Assembly: GCA_029260615.1 (NCBI GenBank)
Contig: JAJDCX010000005.1
Location: 62,001-126,000, forward strand
Origin: Phycisphaeraceae bacterium
Lineage (GTDB): Bacteria > Planctomycetota > Phycisphaerae > Phycisphaerales > Phycisphaeraceae
DNA length: 64,000 nucleotides
Direction of reading: 5' to 3'
The position numbers were made by a program, and so were the translations under genes. Shown piece by piece: positions 52,760 through 60,683 of the stretch. Every line of letters starts with the position of its first letter. Position 1 is the first letter of the stretch. The notes under the pieces are model-generated. The model had not been told where the DNA came from. It did not search any database and saw nothing but the letters and a program-made list of their open reading frames with translations.

Positions 52760-52873
52760 ACCCTCACACTAAGGAACACGAGCGTTTCTGTCAACGATGA
52801 ATCTACTGTTTGACTATTCTAAATTAAGCACACGGCACTTACCCGCCGATGGATACCATCAGGCCCAATTGAT

Positions 52874-54097
52874 ATGACCACACCTACTCTCATCATTTAC
52901 GACGACGGACAGGGTAGGTTTGGCCCACTGACACAACTTCGCCCGGTCTATGAGCTGCGGACCGGTGCCCTGCAGACACGCCGCCGCATCGAGCGGGCCC
53001 TGAATAAATCCACAGAGGCTTTTTGGGTCCCGGACAGGTTGGTTGAATCTGTCCGCCAGGAACACCCCGAATCCCAGGTCAACCTCGACCCAACCGGGGA
53101 CGGCCAGTATCTATGGGTCAACGGGCGCTGGGCCGGGACACGGTTCGACCAGCAGGTTAATCAATTGCAGCTCGGCCAGGCCGTGGTTCAGGCCGACGGC
53201 CAGGTGATCGCCGTTCACCTGAAACACCAAGATGCAGGTGAGTTTATCGCCGGCGGCTTCATCACCCTGCCAGATAGCACACGCACCGTCCGTGTCCCTG
53301 ACCGCGCACTGATCGACCGCCCTTGGCACCTGCTCGATGAGTTGCCCGCCAACCTGCTGGCCGATCTTTCCGCCAGCGACGTGCCCGTGTTCCAACCCGG
53401 CGAACACCCCGGTGTTACCGTGTTCGGCGATCACCCGATCCGCATCGCCCAAGACGCCCGGCTCATGCCCTCGGTTGTGATCGATGCAGAGTACGGCCCG
53501 GTGGTCGTCAAATCGGGCGCAGTGGTTAACCCCCTGGCCGTGCTTCAAGGCCCGTGCTACATCGGCCACGGCTCCGTACTCGTCTCACACGCCAGCATCC
53601 GTCGGCACACCGTGATCGGCCCACACTGCAAGGTCGGCGGAGAGGTCGCCGCCAGCATCCTACACAGCCACACCAACAAAGCTCACGCCGGCTACCTCGG
53701 CGACAGCCTGGTAGGCTCATGGGTCAACCTGGGCGCTGATACCAACGTCTCAAACCTTAAGAACACCTACAATACTGTCCGTGTTCAGCTCGACCAAGAC
53801 ACACCCGTAGAAGACACCGGCCGAACATTTCAAGGCGCGATCATCGGCGACTACGTCCGCACCGCGATCGGTACACGCCTGTCCACCGGCTCCGTCATCC
53901 ACCCCGGCTGCATGCTCGCCGTCACCGGCTGGGCACCCAAACTCGCAACACCCCTTGGCTTCTACACCGACGCGGGACGCCAGCCTTACGACACCGATAA
54001 ACTCATCGCCACCCTACGCACCGTGATGGCCCGCCGCGACGCCAGCTTGACGCAGGTTGATGAAGATATGATCCGGTCGCTGGCGGTAGATAAATAA
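52874..54097 (+). CDS. Alternative GlmU (UDP-N-acetylglucosamine diphosphorylase-like)
   Basis: 407 residues. Matches the alternative bacterial GlmU type: DDGQGRFGPLTQLRPVYELRTG at residues 10-31 (a variant nucleotidyltransferase signature in which the LRPVxxLRxG core replaces GxGTRM), then a left-handed beta-helix (about 190-370) with hexapeptide repeats such as GPCYIGHGSVLVSHASIRRH, GGEVAASILHSHTNKAHAGY and GSWVNLGADTNVSNLKNTY. It would make UDP-GlcNAc for peptidoglycan-like or lipid polymers. The catalytic blocks of standard GlmU are not all visible. Start ATG 52874; divergent from dnaA. Confidence 0.82.
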   Translation: MTTPTLIIYDDGQGRFGPLTQLRPVYELRTGALQTRRRIERALNKSTEAFWVPDRLVESVRQEHPESQVNLDPTGDGQYLWVNGRWAGTRFDQQVNQLQLGQAVVQADGQVIAVHLKHQDAGEFIAGGFITLPDSTRTVRVPDRALIDRPWHLLDELPANLLADLSASDVPVFQPGEHPGVTVFGDHPIRIAQDARLMPSVVIDAEYGPVVVKSGAVVNPLAVLQGPCYIGHGSVLVSHASIRRHTVIGPHCKVGGEVAASILHSHTNKAHAGYLGDSLVGSWVNLGADTNVSNLKNTYNTVRVQLDQDTPVEDTGRTFQGAIIGDYVRTAIGTRLSTGSVIHPGCMLAVTGWAPKLATPLGFYTDAGRQPYDTDKLIATLRTVMARRDASLTQVDEDMIRSLAVDK

Positions 54098-54144
54098 CAA
54101 TGCGGCAGTGTTCTTTTGTTCAGATGCAACATCACGGCTTATAG

Positions 54145-54164
54145 CCGCGGATGAATATCCGCGG
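54145..54164. repeat. Perfect palindromic hairpin CCGCGGAT-GAAT-ATCCGCGG
   Basis: Eight-base-pair perfect stem with a four-base loop, in the spacer between the GlmU-like gene and the PilZ gene. No T-run. Looks like an extragenic palindrome (REP-like) or a termination aid for convergent transcripts. Confidence 0.5.
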
Positions 54165-54263
54165 ACTCCGCACAGGTGTACAGTGCTATGACTAATCCTA
54201 CGACACTTGGATTCAGAACACTCTAAGACGTGACAGCGCATCGGTGTTAAATAACCGCCCAAC

Positions 54264-54680
54264 TCACGCCGCTTGGCTGGATCCGCCCGGGCCAGACACG
54301 TCTCTATACAAAAACTGGCCGTTGACCTGATGGATAGTGCCGAAGAGTGTACGACAATTCCGAACTATGATCGGGATATGGCACGGCTGACCGAGTATCT
54401 CTTCGAAGCCGACGTAGACCGTATTGTTGCCATCACTGCTGATAGCCTGTTCAGCCAGGAAACTGATCCCCCCCATTGACAGATCGACAGCCCAGGCCTC
54501 ACAGAGTGGTTGGAAGTGATGGGTGTCCACTTCGATACACAGCTGGACCTTAACCTGGAAAGGGTGCCGGGTGTAGCGGCGCCGCTCGTGGCGTACTTTC
54601 TCTTGTTTCTCTAAGCCCAGGACCAGCCTGCGGATTGCCTGGCGTAGTGGATCCTTCGATCGAAACTGTGGTTGTGTCAT
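54264..54680 (-). CDS. PilZ domain protein
   Basis: 138 residues. The c-di-GMP-binding PilZ motif is visible: RHERRRYTRHPF (RxxxR, about 29-40) and AVDLSMGGISFL (DxSxxG, about 65-76), at normal distance. A final Gly/Ser-rich tail follows. Such proteins translate c-di-GMP levels into effects on motility or polysaccharide export. ATG 54680 begins MTQPQFRSKDP; ATG starts further upstream lack the domain's usual beginning. Alone on its strand. Confidence 0.86.
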   Translation of the reverse strand: MTQPQFRSKDPLRQAIRRLVLGLEKQEKVRHERRRYTRHPFQVKVQLCIEVDTHHFQPLCEAWAVDLSMGGISFLAEQAISSDGNNTVYVGFEEILGQPCHIPIIVRNCRTLFGTIHQVNGQFLYRDVSGPGGSSQAA

Positions 54681-55033
54681 ACCCAGACCGCCTTGTGTTA
54701 CAGCGGAATCGGCGCATCGCTCCCCGTACAGATATGGAAGAGCAGTAGACGCCGCTAGGGAAGATCTTTGAGGCCCCACGGACCTAAGACCATGCCATTA
54801 ACCGCCTGTTCCCGAACATCTTCTCTATCGGCCAAAGAACCAGATATATTTAGAAATCGACAATGTAAGCAGAATAATAGCAAGGGCAATAAAAAGACAA
54901 TACGCCGAAATATTGTCACGCAAACGCCCATGTAACCGCAGAGGCGGGTTGCTATGGAGCTAAGTGTATTTTTACTGGAACACCAACCCAAAAGGGGCAG
55001 GGATATAAATAAGCGACGTTGTAGCAGGGTAAC
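54681..55033. other. 353-bp intergenic region
   Basis: Between the PilZ gene and the 3' end of the glycogen synthase gene. A 78-codon minus-strand open frame (54755-54991) with one hydrophobic stretch is possible but lacks a convincing ribosome site or homology, so it is not annotated as a gene. Nothing else seen. Confidence 0.35.
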
Positions 55034-57028
55034 CTACCGGTTCACCCGGTCCAGCGCCAGGTCGTGGGTCTCGTGATACCGTCGGCCCAGGTTGTGCCAA
55101 TCGAAGTGGTCGCTGAAAGACTCCACGGAGTTACGCAGCACGACCCGGTCACGCCGGCTAAGAGACGCGAACCGGAACAACCGATCGGTCAACTCTTCGG
55201 AAGCGCGGTTGAAGTCGCTGTGTCGGCGGGGCACGACGTAGATCCCCTTGGATGCGTGGTCGGGCATGAGTTGCTTGAGGTAAGACCCAAACCCCGACAG
55301 GTCGCTGGTCACCGCAGGCACACCCAACGCGATCGACTCCAACGGCGTGTAGCCCCAAGGCTCGTAGTAGCTGGGGAACACACCCAGGTGGCAGCCACGC
55401 ACAAACTGGTCGTACTCCAGCCCAAATAGCGGGTTGGTTGCCTGCACAAAATCCGGGTGGAAGACGACCTTGACCGGGTCGCTTTCAAGATTGAAAAGAT
55501 GGCAACCACGCAGCTTATTCAGCACCGGATCATCGGCGTCATCGATCAGGTCGTGCGTGACGATCGACGGAGGAGTGTTGCTCTTCCAGGCGTGGATAGC
55601 CCGGCGTAAACGCAGACGCCAGTAATCTTTCATCAGTGAGTTCAGGTCGGGGATCGTCCCGGACGCCACCTCACGGAACAGGCTGTTGCCGACGTCTTCC
55701 TTGATCGCATCAGCCGCGGTGCGGAACTCATTGAGCATCGCCCGAGACTGCAGCGCCTTAACGTTGATGCTCTTAAAAGGTGCCTTGGTGATAATGAAAC
55801 AGACGACCGTAACCGGGCTGGCGGTCTCTTTTAGCCGATGGTTCAGCCGGGCCAACGCCTCGATCGTGACATCCATCCCCTTGTTCAGGTACTCGTACCG
55901 CCCAGAGGTGAACATGTACAGTGTGTTGTCCAGGTCGAAGTTGTAGCTGGGGAAGAAGTGCCCAATCGTGAACTCGTGTAGCCGTTGTTTGTAGGTCTCG
56001 TGCAGCGTCTGGAACTCGTGGGTCGCGGTGAATCGGCGGATGTTCAGCCCGTTAGGAAGCAGTGAGTCAGGCGTCCGCCCAAGCAGGTGCGTGCATTCCT
56101 GGGCCGTGACATCCGAGACCGTCGTGAACACATGCGACCCGTGCGCCGCCGCCTTCTCGATCATGTGTTGAGACTGGACGTTGAAGTTCTTCGCCTCCTG
56201 GTCACCATCCAAGAACGGCAGGTGGTCGTAGAACGACGAGTTGCTTGTCGCCAGGTAACGCCCGATCAGCGTCGCGTGGGTCGTAAACACCAGCGAGCCC
56301 GGCCAATTCTCTTTACGCAGCATCGGGATCGCCAACCCCGCCTGCCATTCGTGGAAGTGGGCCACCAGTTGTCGGCGTTGCGATTCCTTCTGGCTAAGCA
56401 TCGTCAGCAGCGCCCGGCACATCTCACCAAACGCCACCGCCTGATTGATATTTTGCTCGTCGCTCGACGGGACGCCGTGGTCGGTCCATATACGGTGCTT
56501 GACCTCGCTGACGACTCCGCCGACCGACGAGGTATCCAACAGCACAACGTGTGGCCGGCCGCTGACCAGCCAACGCCCGTAGTGCGCGACGTAGCCCATG
56601 TCCTGCAGCCGCTTGACCGCCTGACCCACCGCACCGACCAGCGGCGCAGGCTCAAACTCAACCTCCGCCGTGTCCGGGTTGTAAGGCCCAACCAGGCAGT
56701 AACGACTCCCCCACCGGCTGACCATGCTCGGCACCTTCGACCGCAATACCGTGTAAATCCCCCCGACCTGGTTACACACCTCCCAGGCGATCTCCATCAG
56801 CAACGGCTCAACACGACGCGCCGCCACAGCCGACGGCTTGTCCGCGGCCGGGGCCTGGGTCGGCGAAGCCGCAGGGGCCGGGGCCTTAGGGACATCCGTT
56901 GAACGGGATTTCTTAACGGTTGAAGACCCGGCCTTGGACTTCTTGGCAGGCCGCTTGGTTACCTTGGCCGCTTTAGCTGCCTTGGCGGGGGTCTTCTTGC
57001 TTGTCGAACGGGGGGTTGCTTTGGCCAT
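55034..57028 (-). CDS. GT3 (eukaryote-type) glycogen synthase with H1-like tail
   Basis: 664 residues. N-terminal 70 residues are Lys/Ala/Pro/Ser-rich (AKATPRSTSKKTPAKAAKAA), like histone H1 or AlgP tails. Then the Gsy-type catalytic domain: EIAWEVCNQVGGIYTVLRSK (about 78-97), AHFHEWQAGLAI, FTTHATLIGRYLA, TTVSDVTAQEC, LPNGLNIRRF, FTSGRYEYLNKGMDVTIEAL, and EPWGYTPLESIALGVPAVTS near residue 560. It extends glycogen from UDP-glucose; bacteria more often use the GT5 enzyme GlgA. No glg genes are near. ATG 57028 chosen. Confidence 0.92.
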   Translation of the reverse strand: MAKATPRSTSKKTPAKAAKAAKVTKRPAKKSKAGSSTVKKSRSTDVPKAPAPAASPTQAPAADKPSAVAARRVEPLLMEIAWEVCNQVGGIYTVLRSKVPSMVSRWGSRYCLVGPYNPDTAEVEFEPAPLVGAVGQAVKRLQDMGYVAHYGRWLVSGRPHVVLLDTSSVGGVVSEVKHRIWTDHGVPSSDEQNINQAVAFGEMCRALLTMLSQKESQRRQLVAHFHEWQAGLAIPMLRKENWPGSLVFTTHATLIGRYLATSNSSFYDHLPFLDGDQEAKNFNVQSQHMIEKAAAHGSHVFTTVSDVTAQECTHLLGRTPDSLLPNGLNIRRFTATHEFQTLHETYKQRLHEFTIGHFFPSYNFDLDNTLYMFTSGRYEYLNKGMDVTIEALARLNHRLKETASPVTVVCFIITKAPFKSINVKALQSRAMLNEFRTAADAIKEDVGNSLFREVASGTIPDLNSLMKDYWRLRLRRAIHAWKSNTPPSIVTHDLIDDADDPVLNKLRGCHLFNLESDPVKVVFHPDFVQATNPLFGLEYDQFVRGCHLGVFPSYYEPWGYTPLESIALGVPAVTSDLSGFGSYLKQLMPDHASKGIYVVPRRHSDFNRASEELTDRLFRFASLSRRDRVVLRNSVESFSDHFDWHNLGRRYHETHDLALDRVNR

Positions 57029-57109
57029 GCTGACGGCGGACCTTCATGGGGCTTCGATGATGCACGGATTGTACGTCTACGCAAGCCTTTGTGCAGCCCC
57101 AACCCCTCG

Positions 57110-57871
57110 CTACCCCGATGCCCCCAGCAACGGCCCCAGAATCGATGCCAACGCCAACACCAGCAACAATCCAAACGCCGCCGCCCGCAATCGCTGCCGT
57201 GACATCAACCCCCCGACCCGCATCCCCACCTCCGAACCAATCACCACCAGCGGAGCCAGGCATAGACCCAGCAACATCGGCCACCACATCCCCGCACCAA
57301 ACTTGTATACCAGCAACACCGCATTGAACGGCGCCAATGTCAAAAACGTCGCCCACAAAAACGCTCGCGCCTTCTTCGCTGGCCAATCATGCGCCATCAC
57401 CCATAGCACTACCGGCGGACCACCCATCCCCACCAGCCCCGCCGTTAACCCGCTGGCACACCCCGTCAACACCGTCCAACCCCAGCCCACACGCTCCCGG
57501 GGCTTCACCTTCATCACCCACTGCAGCACCAGAGCCAACAACAACATCAACCCGATCGCCTGCTTCACACGATCCTGTCCAAACGTCACCAACACACCCA
57601 GCAACACGATCCCCACCGGCAACGTCAACACACGCAGATAAAACAACGGCATCGTGTCCCGGATCCGCACATGGTCCCGGTACCGATACAGGTTCCACGC
57701 CGTCTGCACCACCACACCCCCAAGCACCACCGAGATCGCCGAAGGCAGGTCTACACCCGCCCAAACCATCAACGGGATAGCAAACATCCCCGCACCAAAA
57801 CCCACCGCCCCCTGCAACGTGCAGGCAAAAACCAGCGCAACACTCATCTCGATGATCTGAAGTTCCGTCAT
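57110..57871 (-). CDS. TauE/SafE (TSUP) family permease
   Basis: 253 residues with eight hydrophobic segments. TSUP duplicated pattern: FACTLQGAVGFGAGMFAIPLM (about 16-36) and GCASGLTAGLVGMGGPPVVLW (about 137-157), with their glycine-rich re-entrant loops. Proteins of this group export sulfite, sulfoacetate or related organic anions or take up sulfur compounds; the substrate is unknown. ATG 57871 starts just before the first helix. Gene stands alone on its strand. Confidence 0.88.
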   Translation of the reverse strand: MTELQIIEMSVALVFACTLQGAVGFGAGMFAIPLMVWAGVDLPSAISVVLGGVVVQTAWNLYRYRDHVRIRDTMPLFYLRVLTLPVGIVLLGVLVTFGQDRVKQAIGLMLLLALVLQWVMKVKPRERVGWGWTVLTGCASGLTAGLVGMGGPPVVLWVMAHDWPAKKARAFLWATFLTLAPFNAVLLVYKFGAGMWWPMLLGLCLAPLVVIGSEVGMRVGGLMSRQRLRAAAFGLLLVLALASILGPLLGASG

Positions 57872-58202
57872 GAAGCTTCATCCTAACCACAATGACAGCA
57901 ACACATGCCATCGGGAAAAGAGTAGCAGAATAATTGGCCGCAAATGAATGCGAATCAACGCAAAGCCACCTCTGATAATTCGAATTGCGCCACGAAAAAG
58001 CCGCTTGCGGCTTAGCGAAGCAGGGTGAACTCCTCGTGAATGGGTATTTTTAGAGGTGCCCGCAAATAAAAAAGGCCTCTTACATAGATCACACCCCCGA
58101 CACCCCGCCCCCATTCATGCTCCTCCCCATACGCCAACCCCATCGCACATTCCCCCGTCTCCGCTCGCACCCTTACCCCCTGCCCCTTCTTATCATCCGC
58201 GT
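57872..58202. other. 331-bp intergenic region
   Basis: Between the TauE/SafE gene and the 3' end of the thioredoxin-like gene. No coding sequence, RNA gene or clear terminator is visible; TTGCGGCTTAGCGAAGCAGG-like GC-rich stretches occur near 58000-58025. Confidence 0.3.
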
Positions 58203-58847
58203 TCATTTGCGGCTCATTTTCTCTCCCTGTCTTCGCGCCCTTCGCCACTTCCCAGCCAACCTACGCCCCCCCCCGAAATACCCCGGCTCGTTCCCCGGTG
58301 TCCATTTGATATTGCACCCCATCGAAGGCTTCTGCTCACCCGATACTGCCTCACCCGCCAGCACCTCATCCAACGCCTTGCGCAGGTCCGCGCCGGTCAC
58401 CGGCAGGTCATCGCTGGGCCGTGTGTCATCCAACTGCCCCCGGTACACCAGCTTCTTATCCGCATCAAACAGAAAAAAGTCCGGCGTACACGCCGCCGTA
58501 TACGCCTTCGCCACCGCTTGCGTCTCGTCAAACAGATACGGGAACATATACCCCCGCGCCGCCTTCTCCTCCTTCATCTTCGCCGGGTTGTCCGCCGGGT
58601 GCGTCTTAATATCATTCGCACCGATCGCCACCACCGCTACACCCCTGCCCTGATAGTCCCTGCCGATCTTCGCCAACTCATCCGCAACATACACCACGAA
58701 CGGGCAATGGTTACAAATAAACATCACCAGCAACGCTTTAGCGTCCTTGAAGTCATCGAGCGACACCGTGTTCCCATCCGTATCAGGCAGCGAAAAATCC
58801 GGGGCATACGAACCGAGTTTCAACATCGTGGATGGGGTGAGGACCAT
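58203..58847 (-). CDS. Thioredoxin-like (redoxin) protein, CNHCPFV type
   Basis: 214 residues. MVLTPSTMLKLGSYAPDFSL start, peroxiredoxin/ResA-like fold, active site ICNHCPFVVYV (Cys-x-x-Cys, about 44-47), FLFDADKKLVYRGQLDDTRP, and family end SMGCNIKWTPGNEPGYF. The family is a common cytoplasmic thiol-disulfide/peroxidase-like protein. It normally ends near GYF; here translation passes a run of nine G (58266-58274) and adds 22 residues (GGGRRLAGKWRRARRQGEKM...). One more G would stop it at once. AAGGGAAA precedes ATG 58847. Downstream of the HEAT gene. Confidence 0.86.
   Translation of the reverse strand: MVLTPSTMLKLGSYAPDFSLPDTDGNTVSLDDFKDAKALLVMFICNHCPFVVYVADELAKIGRDYQGRGVAVVAIGANDIKTHPADNPAKMKEEKAARGYMFPYLFDETQAVAKAYTAACTPDFFLFDADKKLVYRGQLDDTRPSDDLPVTGADLRKALDEVLAGEAVSGEQKPSMGCNIKWTPGNEPGYFGGGRRLAGKWRRARRQGEKMSRK
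58266..58274 (-). repeat. G9 homopolymer near the end of the redoxin gene
   Basis: Nine consecutive G on the coding (minus) strand. With nine, the frame continues to an extra basic tail; with ten, a TAG follows immediately after GGG-GGG-GGG-GCG; with eight, a third frame is used. Confidence 0.85.
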
Positions 58848-58923
58848 AACTATTTCCCTTGCGTGTGGGTCAATGCCAATCGGTGCCTTGATGATATCCC
58901 AGCCAGCCCGCGGCGTCGGCCAA

Positions 58924-59895
58924 CTACTGAAAAACGTTCCTGGCATAAGGCAACAGATCGTCGTCTTCGTTGGACTTAGCCGCCTCAAGCACGCGGCCGC
59001 AAACCACGTCGTCGTGCCGATAGATACCCAAGGCATCCACCGCATCACACGCATCGTCGTATCGGCCCTGTTCGATTTTGGCGACCAGATACGCCGTCGC
59101 GGTGTCCTGCCGAAGCATCGCCATCGCCAGCAGCAGGGTCTTGCGTTGGTCGCGGTCTTTAGATTGATTCAACCAGTGCATAAGCTTGTCGAAACCTTCA
59201 GGGAGCCGTGACTGACCCAGTGCAAGCACCGCCGACTCTACTAACGCTGGGTCCGGGCCATTGAATACCTTGTCGACAAATTCAAGCGATGGCCCAGCGT
59301 CCAACCGAAGCATCGCAAACAAGCACTCGGTCAGCACATTGGGGTCTTCATCCCCCACGCGCACGCGCATCCGCAGCAAAGGCACGCCGTCCGCCGCACC
59401 CCGAAACGCCAGCGTCCGCGCCGCATCAGCACGCACCGACGGTATCGGGTCTGCCAACAAATCTGCCAACACCAGCAGACTATGCGGATGGTTCATCCTG
59501 ACCAGCCCGACCGCCGACGCGTTGCGCAGCACCCCAGCCGTATCGACCCGCCCGCCATACACCGGCTCCATCTGCACGTGCGCCACACCCCGCAGAAACA
59601 CACGGTCTTCCCCCGCGTTCATATTCTGCAAAGCATCCACCACCGCCGTCTTCGCCCGGCAGCCCTTATCCGCTTCGTACCCCGTATCGATCAGCCGATT
59701 AAACGCCGACACCATCGCATCAGACAACTCGCGCAACTCAAACTCCCCGGTAAGCTCCGCCGCCCGTGCCACGATAAAACTATTCTTCAGCCCCAACGCG
59801 TGCCGAAGAGACACCGCCGTCGCTTCCGCATCCGGCTGAGCACGCAACGCGTCGATTTCAGCCAGCCGGTCTTCGAGAGAGGGTCGCTTTGCCAT
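58924..59895 (-). CDS. HEAT-repeat protein
   Basis: 323 residues built of short helix pairs with the HEAT pattern, for example LVLADLLADPIPSVRADAAR (about 147-166) and FDKLMHWLNQSKDRDQRKTLL. It is probably a cytoplasmic scaffold or adaptor; no catalytic motif is seen. ATG 59895 (MAKRPSLEDRL) is chosen; ATG 59904 three codons upstream is possible. It lies 27 bp after the PhyH gene and 76 bp before the redoxin, so the three may be one transcript. Function unknown. Confidence 0.82.
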   Translation of the reverse strand: MAKRPSLEDRLAEIDALRAQPDAEATAVSLRHALGLKNSFIVARAAELTGEFELRELSDAMVSAFNRLIDTGYEADKGCRAKTAVVDALQNMNAGEDRVFLRGVAHVQMEPVYGGRVDTAGVLRNASAVGLVRMNHPHSLLVLADLLADPIPSVRADAARTLAFRGAADGVPLLRMRVRVGDEDPNVLTECLFAMLRLDAGPSLEFVDKVFNGPDPALVESAVLALGQSRLPEGFDKLMHWLNQSKDRDQRKTLLLAMAMLRQDTATAYLVAKIEQGRYDDACDAVDALGIYRHDDVVCGRVLEAAKSNEDDDLLPYARNVFQ

Positions 59896-59922
59896 GAGGC
59901 ACATTCTAATCGGACGAATTGA

Positions 59923-60675
59923 TTATTGGTGGATAGGGATGATCGGCCCCGCCCACTCCAAGCCATACGGCAGACCGTTTGCCGCGAACTCGATATGGAT
60001 CACGCGCCGGTGTATGGGTGAAACACAAGGCGATGAAGCGTGCAGAAGCATTGGCCGCATCAGCACCGCCCCGCCGGACTTCACAACACACGCCACTTCG
60101 CCATGTGTATCCAATTGACTACGGGCATCACCGGGTGTCAGACGACCAAGTTTGTGACTACCCGGGATTACCCGCAATGGCCCATTGTCTTTGGTGCAAT
60201 CGTCAAGGTGAATACGGACAGTCAGCATGCCTTCAAGGACCGATGCCGGTGGTTCGACGTGTGGCACGCCTTCTTTTACCGACCACGGGCCAAAACCCGG
60301 CGTGTCGATGCGGTGTTTAACTGCGACCGTCTGATCCTGATGCCAGGGAACTTTCCAATTCGCCCCCGGAAGTTTATCGAAATAGATGGCGCGGACCGCA
60401 AACGCTTTGGCACCGAGCACTGGTTTCACCAGGCTTCGGACTTCGGGCCAGGACACGACCGATATTATTGACGGCAAGACATCAAACAGATTGCGGATCG
60501 CATAAACATTACGGTCTGATTGCTCGAACCGAGACCGGCATTCCGGTTCGAGAATCTGGATCAGCGTGTTGATTCTCTGGCTATCTAACAATCCCGATTC
60601 GACAGCGTAACCATCTTCATCGAATGTGCCGCGTGGAGCAGACGCCACAGATATGTCGGTATATTGTCTGCACAT
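59923..60675 (-). CDS. Phytanoyl-CoA dioxygenase (PhyH) family protein
   Basis: 250 residues. Fe(II)/2-oxoglutarate oxygenase of the PhyH type: VPWHQDQT gives the H-x-D ligands (about 115-117), LHASSPC the second His (about 213) and HRRVIHIEFA the 2-oxoglutarate Arg (about 223). MLTVRIHLDDCTKDNGPLRVIPGSHKLG is the characteristic central strand. Hydroxylates an unknown small substrate. 9 bases after lpdA? No: its start at 60675 follows the lpdA stop at 60684 by eight bases, so both may be one transcript. Confidence 0.88.
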   Translation of the reverse strand: MCRQYTDISVASAPRGTFDEDGYAVESGLLDSQRINTLIQILEPECRSRFEQSDRNVYAIRNLFDVLPSIISVVSWPEVRSLVKPVLGAKAFAVRAIYFDKLPGANWKVPWHQDQTVAVKHRIDTPGFGPWSVKEGVPHVEPPASVLEGMLTVRIHLDDCTKDNGPLRVIPGSHKLGRLTPGDARSQLDTHGEVACVVKSGGAVLMRPMLLHASSPCVSPIHRRVIHIEFAANGLPYGLEWAGPIIPIHQ

Positions 60676-60683
60676 AACGCGTC

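Noticed and set aside
54755-54991. A 78-codon minus-strand frame with a hydrophobic stretch.
   Set aside because: No ribosome site, no recognisable family, ends at random relative to neighbours; its 3' end overlaps only the untranslated region of the PilZ gene.
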